Part shown: positions 14,287 to 20,139 of the stretch, piece by piece
How the letters are laid out: each line of letters starts with the position of its first letter
Numbering within the stretch: position 1 is the first letter of the stretch
NCBI GenBank assembly: GCA_018895795.1
Contig: JAHINZ010000193.1
Location: forward strand, 1 to 21,276
From: Alphaproteobacteria bacterium
Lineage (GTDB): Bacteria; Pseudomonadota; Alphaproteobacteria; Caulobacterales; Caulobacteraceae
Direction: 5' to 3'
Length of the DNA: 21,276 nt
Program-made: the position numbers and the translations under genes
Notes under the pieces: generated by a model
The model's database searches: none
Told to the model about the DNA's origin: nothing
The model's input: only the letters and a program-made list of their open reading frames with translations

Positions 14287-14314
14287 GGGGCGGCCGACAT
14301 TCGCCGGCCGCCCC
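14287..14314 (-). terminator. Stem-loop between the glycine-zipper and OmpA-like genes
   Basis: Arms ggggcggccg (14287-14296) and cggccgcccc (14305-14314) form a perfect 10-bp stem with an 8-base loop. It lies 26 bases after the stop of the leftward gene at 14340, so it could terminate or attenuate transcription into the OmpA-like gene. No clear T run is seen. Confidence 0.6.
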
Positions 14315-14339
14315 CTGGTTTGTGGATCGGTATCGCGCC

Positions 14340-14684
14340 TTAGCGCGCCTGACCGTTTTCCCAGAAATAACGGCCACTGCGGGAATCGTAGTAGTAATAG
14401 CGACCCGCGCGTTCGTCGTAATACTGGCGCTTGTTGACATTGGTTGCGGCGCCGCAGCCGCCGTCTTCACGGCAACCCTTGACCGCGCCGGCCGTACCGC
14501 CGATCGCCGCGCCGATCGCCGCGCCGGTCCCCGCGTCGCCGTTGCCGACATTATTGCCGATCACGGCGCCGGCAAGCGCGCCGAGGGCCGCACCGCCGGC
14601 GGCGTTGCGTTCCACATTGCCCGTTGACGTGCAGGCCGTGGCCAGCAGTCCCACGCCCATCAGCGCGATCATGGTCATCTTCAT
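14340..14684 (-). CDS. Glycine-zipper (YMGG type) outer-membrane lipoprotein
   Basis: A 114-residue lipoprotein. The signal peptide ends at ATAC, with Cys at residue 18. Residues 29-70 form a glycine zipper, with repeated GxxxG/AxxxG spacing (GGAALGALAGAVIGNNVGNG and AIGAAIGGTAGAVKG). Such segments insert in or span membranes. A short CREDGGC pair of cysteines follows, then a Tyr-rich tail with YYDERAGRYYYYDSRSGRY. Function is not established; related proteins are stress-linked envelope lipoproteins (SlyB/OsmB-like). The ATG at 14684 has AGGAGAG upstream. A perfect SigT-type promoter lies at 14719-14743, with a leader under 30 bases. Confidence 0.85.
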   Translation of the reverse strand: MKMTMIALMGVGLLATACTSTGNVERNAAGGAALGALAGAVIGNNVGNGDAGTGAAIGAAIGGTAGAVKGCREDGGCGAATNVNKRQYYDERAGRYYYYDSRSGRYFWENGQAR

Positions 14685-14718
14685 CGTGGCTCTCCTAACG
14701 AGCTGTCCCGGTCTGGCT

Positions 14719-14743
14719 AACGGCCGGCGCTATTCAAGGTTCC
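14719..14743 (-). promoter_or_regulatory. SigT-type promoter of the glycine-zipper lipoprotein gene
   Basis: Read leftwards: GGAAC at 14743-14739, 16-base spacer, CGTT at 14722-14719. Its -35 box is only four bases from that of the rightward promoter. Confidence 0.92.
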
Positions 14744-14747
14744 CGAC

Positions 14748-14772
14748 GGAACTCCTCGAAAGCTTGGCCGTT
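14748..14772 (+). promoter_or_regulatory. SigT-type promoter of the lipid kinase-phosphoesterase operon
   Basis: GGAAC at 14748-14752, 16-base spacer, CGTT at 14769-14772. The gene start is the GTG at 14806, so the leader is about 27 bases. Confidence 0.92.
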
Positions 14773-14805
14773 TGCCAATCGACCATCACCGAAAGAGGAA
14801 TCGCC

Positions 14806-15657
14806 GTGCGGCGCGTTGAAATTGTAGCCAACATCGCCTCGGGATCGGTGGGGCCGAACGGGCCGGCCACCGCCGAGCGGATCCTCGCCGAATACGGGAT
14901 CGCCGGAACCGTGCACGCGCCGGCAGACGGTGAACTGGAGGCCTGCCTGCGCCAGGCCATCGATTCCAATCCGGACGCGGTCTTTGTCCTCGCCGGCGAC
15001 GGCACCGCCCGCGCCGCCGCCGAGATGGCGGGTCCCGACGGTCCGCCGATCGCGCCCCTGCCCGGCGGGACCATGAACATGCTGCCCCGCGCCTTCTATG
15101 GCGAGCGGTCCTGGCCCGAGGCCATGGCCGCCTGCCTGACCGATGGAACCCCTCGGATGGTGTCCGGGGGCGAGGTGGGCGGGCGGCTGTTTTTCGTCGC
15201 CGCCATTCTGGGCAGTCCCGCCCTGTGGGCCGACGCGCGGGAGGCCGCCCGGGCCGGCAAGCTGCGCCTGATGGCGCTGCGGGCCCACCGCGCCTATCGT
15301 CAGATGTTTTCGGGCCGGCTGCGGTTCTCGCTGGACGGGCGTCCCGCCCAGAAGACCGAGGCCTTGAGCTTGATGTGCCCGCTGGTGTCGTCGGGCCTGG
15401 ACGAGAACGAGCGGGCGCTGGAGGCCGCGGCGCTGGATCCCTCCAACGCCGTGGAGATCTTCCGCCTCGGCGTCACCGCCATCACCGGAGACTGGCGCAA
15501 TGACCCGTCGGTCAGCGTTGAGCGGTGCCGCCTGGGCAAGGTGTGGGCCAACGGCCGGATCCCGGCCATTCTCGACGGTGAGCCGATGCGGCTTGAACCC
15601 GAGGTCCACATCCGTTTTCGACCCAAGGCGTTCCGCGCCGTGGTCCTGCCCCATTGA
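14806..15657 (+). CDS. Diacylglycerol/lipid kinase catalytic domain protein
   Basis: A 283-residue protein of the DAGK-catalytic/YegS/sphingosine kinase family, which phosphorylates lipid alcohols with ATP. It shows the nucleotide-binding GDGT at 64-67 (VLAGDGTARAAAE), then PLPGGTMNMLPRAFYG (85-98), the conserved GGTMN motif, and a beta-rich C-terminal domain. The GTG at 14806 is chosen because GAAAGAGGA lies just upstream and it sits about 27 bases after the expected transcription start; the much longer open frame from 14431 overlaps the promoter. The substrate cannot be told: diacylglycerol, another lipid or an isoprenoid alcohol is possible. It is coupled to the next gene by a four-base overlap. 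Confidence 0.87.
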   Translation: MRRVEIVANIASGSVGPNGPATAERILAEYGIAGTVHAPADGELEACLRQAIDSNPDAVFVLAGDGTARAAAEMAGPDGPPIAPLPGGTMNMLPRAFYGERSWPEAMAACLTDGTPRMVSGGEVGGRLFFVAAILGSPALWADAREAARAGKLRLMALRAHRAYRQMFSGRLRFSLDGRPAQKTEALSLMCPLVSSGLDENERALEAAALDPSNAVEIFRLGVTAITGDWRNDPSVSVERCRLGKVWANGRIPAILDGEPMRLEPEVHIRFRPKAFRAVVLPH

Positions 15658-16454
15658 CCCGGCCGATCAAGATCATCCAGGTTTCCGATCTGCATTTCGG
15701 CGGCGAGAACGTGGCCGCCACTGAGGCGGCGCTGGCCCGCTTCCACGCCGAACGTCCCGACCTGGTGATCGCGGCCGGCGATCTGACCCGCGACGGCGCG
15801 GTGACCGAGTTCAACGCCGCCAAGGCCTGGCTGGATCGCGCGCCGAAGCCACAGCTGACCACGCCGGGCAATCACGACACGCCCTATCTGGGCGCCGGAG
15901 AGCTCCTCGAGCGCCTGCTCGACCCCTGGCGGCGCTATGAAACCCGGTTCGGCCCCGCCGACGGCGCCGTGTGGTGCGCGCCGGGCGTGTCGGTCTTCGC
16001 CGTCAACACGGCCCGGCGAGCCCAGCTGCGGATGAACTGGTCGAAGGGCGCCATCGCCCGGAGCCAGGTCGACTGGCTGACCGACCAGCTGACGGTCGCC
16101 GCCGGCGACGCGCGCATCGTGGTCTGTCATCACCCGCTGATGGAACTGGTCGGCGAGCCGATGACCGGGCGGGTGCATGGCGGTCCGCGCGCGGCGGCCC
16201 GGCTGGCCGCGGCGGGGGCCGACCTGGTGCTGTCGGGGCATATCCATGTGCCGTTCGTCGCCCCCTATCCGTTTGGGGACGGCAGGACGGCCGCCGTGGT
16301 GTCGGGCACCCTGTCGGTGCGCGAACGCGGATCACCGCCCAGCTTCAATATCATCGAGATCGACCGGGCCCAGATCACGGTCACGGCCTTCGCGTTCGAG
16401 CGGACCGATTTCACCGTCTGGCGCACCTGGGCGGTCGACCGGCGGCCGACCTGA
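15654..16454 (+). CDS. Calcineurin-like metallophosphoesterase
   Basis: A 266-residue enzyme with the full metal-binding set of the calcineurin-like family: D12-x-H14 (QVSDLHFGG), GD at 42-43 (AAGDLTRDG), GNHD at 72-75, CHHP at 158-161 and GHIH at 195-198. All catalytic residues are present, so it should hydrolyse a phosphomonoester or phosphodiester with two metal ions. The layout resembles the class III cyclic nucleotide phosphodiesterase/CpdA and glycerophosphodiesterase group, but the substrate is unknown. It starts with TTG at 15654, overlapping the lipid kinase stop as TTGA, so the two are one translationally coupled unit under the SigT-type promoter at 14748. There is no signal peptide, so it is cytoplasmic. 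Confidence 0.87.
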   Translation: MTRPIKIIQVSDLHFGGENVAATEAALARFHAERPDLVIAAGDLTRDGAVTEFNAAKAWLDRAPKPQLTTPGNHDTPYLGAGELLERLLDPWRRYETRFGPADGAVWCAPGVSVFAVNTARRAQLRMNWSKGAIARSQVDWLTDQLTVAAGDARIVVCHHPLMELVGEPMTGRVHGGPRAAARLAAAGADLVLSGHIHVPFVAPYPFGDGRTAAVVSGTLSVRERGSPPSFNIIEIDRAQITVTAFAFERTDFTVWRTWAVDRRPT

Positions 16455-16458
16455 AGGC

Positions 16459-16490
16459 GACGACGGCGCGACCGGAGCCGCGCCGTCGTC
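16459..16490. terminator. Terminator stem-loop between the phosphoesterase gene and sodB
   Basis: Arms gacgacggcgcg (16459-16470) and cgcgccgtcgtc (16479-16490) form a perfect 12-bp stem with an 8-base loop, then TCTTGTC. It lies between two converging stops and probably works in both directions. Confidence 0.75.
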
Positions 16491-16498
16491 TCTTGTCG

Positions 16499-17122
16499 TC
16501 AGCCGGCGGTCGGGGCCGGATAGACCCAGGCTTGGCCCGCGCCCTTGGCGGCGGCGAACTGGGCGTCGGCGAGGGTCCAGTTGGCCAGACCGTCGAACCA
16601 GGCTTCCAGGAAGCCCTTTCGGTTGTTCTGGTGGTCCAGATAGTAGGCGTGTTCCCACACATCGCAGACCAGCAGCGGGGTGACGCCCGCCTGGGTCACG
16701 GTGGTGGCCGCGTCATGGGTGGAGATGACCTTCAGCTTGCCGCCCTCGGCGACCAGCCACACCCAGCCCGAGGCGAAGTGGCCAATGCCTTCGGTGACGA
16801 AGGCGATCTTCAGCGCCGCCAGGTCGCCGAAGGCCTCGGCGATCGCGGCGGCCAGGTCGGCGCCCGGCGCGGTCTTGGTCGGGCTCATGGCGTGCCAGAA
16901 GAAGGCGTGATTCCAGGCCTGGGCGGCGTTGTTGAAGATCTTGCCGGGGGCGGCGGCCTTGATGACCGCTTCCAGCAAACCCTGGTCGTCGCCGTTCAGC
17001 AGGCCGTTCAGCGCCGTCACATAGGCGGCGTGGTGTTTGTCATGATGGAAATGCAGGGTGTTGGCCGAAACGGTCGGCTCCAGCGCCTCATAGGCGTAGG
17101 GCAGCTCAGGCAGGCTATACAT
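16499..17122 (-). CDS. sodB: Superoxide dismutase, Fe type
   Basis: It converts superoxide to peroxide and oxygen. The 207-residue protein has the four metal ligands H26 (LHFHHDKHHAAYV), H72 (WNHAFFWHAM), D154 and H158 (DVWEHAYYLD). Gln68 in NNAAQAWNHAFFW sits at the position typical of iron enzymes. The ATG at 17122 has GGAG five bases upstream; the GTG at 17128 is too close to that site. There is no signal peptide, so it is cytoplasmic. No exact SigT promoter precedes it; a GGAAC 16 bases from the start is too close to act. Read-through from the DUF883/holin-like pair upstream is possible. It fits the stress theme of the region. Confidence 0.94.
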   Translation of the reverse strand: MYSLPELPYAYEALEPTVSANTLHFHHDKHHAAYVTALNGLLNGDDQGLLEAVIKAAAPGKIFNNAAQAWNHAFFWHAMSPTKTAPGADLAAAIAEAFGDLAALKIAFVTEGIGHFASGWVWLVAEGGKLKVISTHDAATTVTQAGVTPLLVCDVWEHAYYLDHQNNRKGFLEAWFDGLANWTLADAQFAAAKGAGQAWVYPAPTAG

Positions 17123-17183
17123 GCTCACTCCATGGCATGGCGTTCCCCGGAGGGGAGGATGGGGACGCTCAGGTAAAGGGGGC

Positions 17184-17579
17184 CTAACGCGGCGGTTGCC
17201 GGGTTTCCATGAACGCCTTGGCGACAGCGGCGGTCAGGGTCGGGTTCTTCAGCGCGAAGACGCCGGCGGCCAGGGCCGCGCCGATCGACAGCAAGGGCCG
17301 ATCCTTGACGATCTCGACGACCTTTTCCGCGAACCCGAAGGAGTCCGGCGCCGCGTTGCGGGGCGCCTGGCGCTGATCGGCCTTGCGCGCGGCCATGAAG
17401 CCGGCGATCGCCACGATCAGAGCGGCCACGGCCGCGACCACGGCGGCGGCGCCGGCGGCGCCCAGATGCGCCTCGACGACGGCATAGAGCGCGAACGCCG
17501 CGGCGAACACGCCGACGGCGGCCGCGGCCGCTATGGCCGCCGCCGCCGCGAGCGTCATCAAAGTTCGTTCAAAAATCAC
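17184..17579 (-). CDS. Small two-pass membrane protein, holin_3_6-like
   Basis: A 131-residue protein with two long Ala/Val-rich hydrophobic segments at about 8-35 and 40-62, a basic loop (MAARKADQRQ) and a further hydrophobic patch at about 93-110 (RPLLSIGAALAAGVFALKNP). This resembles the phage_holin_3_6/DUF1469-type membrane proteins often encoded next to DUF883 proteins; it is probably not a phage holin in function. The GTG at 17579 overlaps the stop of the preceding gene as GTGA; an internal ATG at 17558 is the alternative. It is the second gene of a pair under the SigT-type promoter at 17987-18012. Confidence 0.72.
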   Translation of the reverse strand: MIFERTLMTLAAAAAIAAAAAVGVFAAAFALYAVVEAHLGAAGAAAVVAAVAALIVAIAGFMAARKADQRQAPRNAAPDSFGFAEKVVEIVKDRPLLSIGAALAAGVFALKNPTLTAAVAKAFMETRQPPR

Positions 17580-17926
17580 CGGTTGGAGCTGCGGTTACCG
17601 GCCATCAGCAATCCGATCAGAACCCCGACGCCCAGTCCGGCGAGGGTGGCGGTCAAAGGACGCTCGCGAACGCGCTCGGTGACGTAGCGCTGGGCGTCGT
17701 CCAGTTGCTGGCCGGCGGTGTCGGTATAGGTGCGGCTCTGGGCGCGCAGGGTGTCCAGGCCCTCGGCGACCGACTTCTCGACGCGCTTGGCGGCTTCGGC
17801 CAGCGAAACCTTCGCGGCGTGGGCGGCTTCGACGAAGCTGTGCTCGGCGTGCTCGACGCCCGAGACGGCGGCGGCCTTAAGGTTCTCGGCATCCTTCGCG
17901 GCGGTCTTCAAAACATTGGAAGCCAT
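17576..17926 (-). CDS. DUF883/ElaB-YqjD-like tail-anchored protein
   Basis: A 116-residue protein: a long amphipathic, Ala/Lys/Glu-rich helical region (about 5-85, probably coiled coil; SLAEAAKRVEKSVAEG, QLDDAQRYVTERV), then VRERPLTATLAGLGVGVLIG and a single C-terminal membrane segment. The V-R-E-R-P start of that segment is characteristic of the ElaB/YqjD/DUF883 family. In E. coli these are stress/stationary-phase inner-membrane proteins, some able to bind ribosomes. The ATG at 17926 has GGAG seven bases upstream; the GTG at 17944 lies before that site. The gene has its own SigT-type promoter and is coupled to the downstream holin-like gene. Confidence 0.82.
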   Translation of the reverse strand: MASNVLKTAAKDAENLKAAAVSGVEHAEHSFVEAAHAAKVSLAEAAKRVEKSVAEGLDTLRAQSRTYTDTAGQQLDDAQRYVTERVRERPLTATLAGLGVGVLIGLLMAGNRSSNR

Positions 17927-17986
17927 GATCTTCTCCGAATTCACGACGCGGCCAAAAGGGCTTGTTGCAGCCGTCTGAAATGGGTC

Positions 17987-18012
17987 AACGCCGACCTGCG
18001 CGGCCCAGTTCC
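17987..18012 (-). promoter_or_regulatory. SigT-type promoter of the DUF883/holin-like pair
   Basis: Read leftwards: GGAAC at 18012-18008, 17-base spacer, CGTT at 17990-17987. The gene starts at 17926, giving a leader of about 53 bases. This is the only one of the set with a 17-base spacer. Confidence 0.85.
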
Positions 18013-18086
18013 ATATTAGCCTGTGCGCGCGAGCTTCACCACATCAGAATCGTGATCGGCACTCGCGTCTGACGCGAAGCAAGTCT

Positions 18087-20021
18087 ATGGTCGGCGCCAT
18101 GGTCGACCCCCGTTTCGCGCGAGACGCTGACAAGGAAGCCGCGCGATTGCGCGCCGTAAGCGCGCTCAAGGCTTTCGACGGGCCCGTCGACGACCCGCGT
18201 TACGCGCGAATTGTCCGCCTGGCCGCCAGCCATTTCGGCGCGCGCAGCGCCTCGCTCGTTCTGATCGAGGCCGCCCAACTGCGACTGAAGGCCGGATTCG
18301 GCTGCCCGGCGCCGGCGGCGGCCACGCCCCGGGACGGCTCGGTGGCCGATCTGGTCATGGCGCTCGGCGAGCCTCTGATCAGCCAGAACGCCCAGACCGA
18401 TCCGCGCCTGGCCGGCCTTTCGGCGGCCGCCGGCGGCTTTCTGGCCTGCGCCCCGGTCATCGCCTCGGCGGGAGGCGTGGTCGGCCTGCTGATCGTCGAG
18501 GATCCCACCGCGCGTCCCTCGATCGGCGCGGATCGTCAGGTTCTGGTCGATCTGGCCGCCCTGGCCATGGAGGAGCTGCAGCGCGACGCCGACGGCGCCC
18601 GTCCGGCGACCGGCGCGCGCAACCTGGACAGCGAGCGACTGGCCCTGGCCATCGGCGCGGCCAGAATGGGCGAGTTCGAATGGGACCGCGCGGGCGACAC
18701 CTACACGATCAGCCCGCGCCTGGCCAAGATCGCCAACCTCCCCGAAGGCGTGATCCCGGCCGAAGACGGTCAGGCCTTGTTTCCCTATGTCCACCCTGAC
18801 GACCGCGATGAGATCCAGCGCACGGTCGACGCGGAGCTGCGAAAGAAGGGCCGCTATGAGGTCGAGTTTCGCCGCAACCCGGACGAAAACGGGCGGATCC
18901 AGTGGAACCGCGCCGCCGGCGTGATGACGCTGGATGAAAATAACGAGCCCACCCATCTGATCGGCGTGATCCAGGACATCACCGACCGCAAGCAGCAGGA
19001 CGAGCAACGCGAAAGCCTGCTGGCCGAACTGGACCATCGCATCAAGAACCTGCTGGCCGTCGTCCAGTCGGTGGCCGCCCAATCGGCCCGCAAGTCATCC
19101 TCGCTAGATGTGTTCCTCAAGACCTTCGCCGGTCGGCTGAAATCGATGAGCTCGGCCCATGACCTGCTGAGCGCCGCCCGCTGGCGCGGCGCCACCCTGG
19201 CGCGGATCGCCGCCGCCGAGCTGGGCGGCCTGGCCCCCACCCAGACCCGCTGGGACGGTCCGGAACTGTTCCTGACGCCGCGCGCGGCCTCGGCCCTGTC
19301 GCTGACCTTGCACGAACTGGCCGTCAATGCGGTGAAGTTCGGCGCGCTGTCGACCGAGCACGGCAAGGTCGAGGTGGTCTGGCGACGCTCGCCCGACGGC
19401 GGCTTCGCGCTGGAATGGCTGGAGAGCGGCGGGCCGCCGCCCGCCGAGCCCAGCAAGCGCGGCTTCGGCGCCACCCTGATCGAGGACGTCGTCGGGCGCG
19501 AGCTGGGCGGCCGGGCCCGGATCGACTATCGGCGCGGCGGCGTCAGCGCCCTGATCCAGGCCGCGCCGGAAGCCCTGGCCGACGGACCGCCGCCCGAACC
19601 CGCACCGGCCGCGCCGGAGCGGATCGTCGAGACCCTGATCGCCGCCGACGAAACCGTTCGTCCCGGCGCGATCGCCGGCCTGCGGGTGCTGATCGTCGAG
19701 GACTCCCTGCTGCTGGCCCTGGAACTGGAAGCCGGCCTGGAAGACGCCGGCGTGGTGGTGGTGGGCTGCGCCGCCGAACTGAGCGAGGCCCTGGCCATGC
19801 TGGACCAGACCTTCGACGTCGCGGTGCTGGACGCCGACCTCAATGGCCAGTCCGTCGCCCCTGTGGCCGAGATCCTGCGCCGGGAGGGGCGTCCGTTCGT
19901 GTTCGCCACCGGCTATGCCGACAAGGCCGCGCCGATGGGCTTTGACGCCCCGATCGTGCGCAAGCCCTACAATGTCCACCAGATCGCCCGGGCGATCGCC
20001 GACGTGACGGGCCGGCACTAG
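18087..20021 (+). CDS. Hybrid sensor kinase: GAF-PAS-HWE kinase-receiver
   Basis: A 644-residue protein with no membrane segment. A GAF-like domain spans about 35-165, a PAS domain with PAC end about 185-302 (LFPYVHPDDRDEI, EVEFRRNP, GVIQDITDRK), and an HWE kinase domain about 305-495 with H317 in ELDHRIKNLLAVVQSVAAQS, HELAVNAVKFGAL (409-421) and W444-x-E (EWLESGGP), the residues that name the family. A receiver at about 532-642 has VEDS, phosphoacceptor D582 (VLDADL) and K626 (VRKPY). HWE/HisKA_2 kinases are the usual inputs to PhyR, so this could feed, or through its receiver drain, the stress pathway. The start is uncertain (ATG at 18087 or 18099; neither has a clear ribosome binding site). 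It is divergent from the DUF883 pair. Confidence 0.88.
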   Translation: MVGAMVDPRFARDADKEAARLRAVSALKAFDGPVDDPRYARIVRLAASHFGARSASLVLIEAAQLRLKAGFGCPAPAAATPRDGSVADLVMALGEPLISQNAQTDPRLAGLSAAAGGFLACAPVIASAGGVVGLLIVEDPTARPSIGADRQVLVDLAALAMEELQRDADGARPATGARNLDSERLALAIGAARMGEFEWDRAGDTYTISPRLAKIANLPEGVIPAEDGQALFPYVHPDDRDEIQRTVDAELRKKGRYEVEFRRNPDENGRIQWNRAAGVMTLDENNEPTHLIGVIQDITDRKQQDEQRESLLAELDHRIKNLLAVVQSVAAQSARKSSSLDVFLKTFAGRLKSMSSAHDLLSAARWRGATLARIAAAELGGLAPTQTRWDGPELFLTPRAASALSLTLHELAVNAVKFGALSTEHGKVEVVWRRSPDGGFALEWLESGGPPPAEPSKRGFGATLIEDVVGRELGGRARIDYRRGGVSALIQAAPEALADGPPPEPAPAAPERIVETLIAADETVRPGAIAGLRVLIVEDSLLLALELEAGLEDAGVVVVGCAAELSEALAMLDQTFDVAVLDADLNGQSVAPVAEILRREGRPFVFATGYADKAAPMGFDAPIVRKPYNVHQIARAIADVTGRH

Positions 20022-20023
20022 CC

Positions 20024-20134
20024 GATCCTCCCCTTTTGGGGGAGGTGTCGCGAAGCGACGGAGGGGGCTAGCTGGAAGTCGGCGGCGACGGCCCCCTCCG
20101 GCCCTCCGGGCCACCTCCCCCAAAGGGGAGGATC
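20024..20134. repeat. Long nested inverted repeat
   Basis: The left arm at 20024-20047 (gatcctcccc, ttttgggggaggtg) is the reverse complement of 20112-20134 apart from one extra T. Inside are a small TCGCGAAGCGA palindrome and a second pair, cggagggggc/gccccctccg. It separates the converging hybrid kinase and CoA-transferase genes. It is the same style of element as those at 5016 and 6030 but not the same sequence. It may act as a terminator. Confidence 0.72.
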
Positions 20135-20139
20135 TCCGC

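Noticed and set aside
14431..14805. Upstream extension of the lipid kinase frame
   Set aside because: It runs antisense through the glycine-zipper gene and across both SigT promoters; the GTG at 14806 has a good ribosome binding site and fits the family.
17138..17142. GGAAC (leftward) upstream of sodB
   Set aside because: Only 16 bases from the start codon and no CGTT at the right distance, so it cannot be the sodB promoter.
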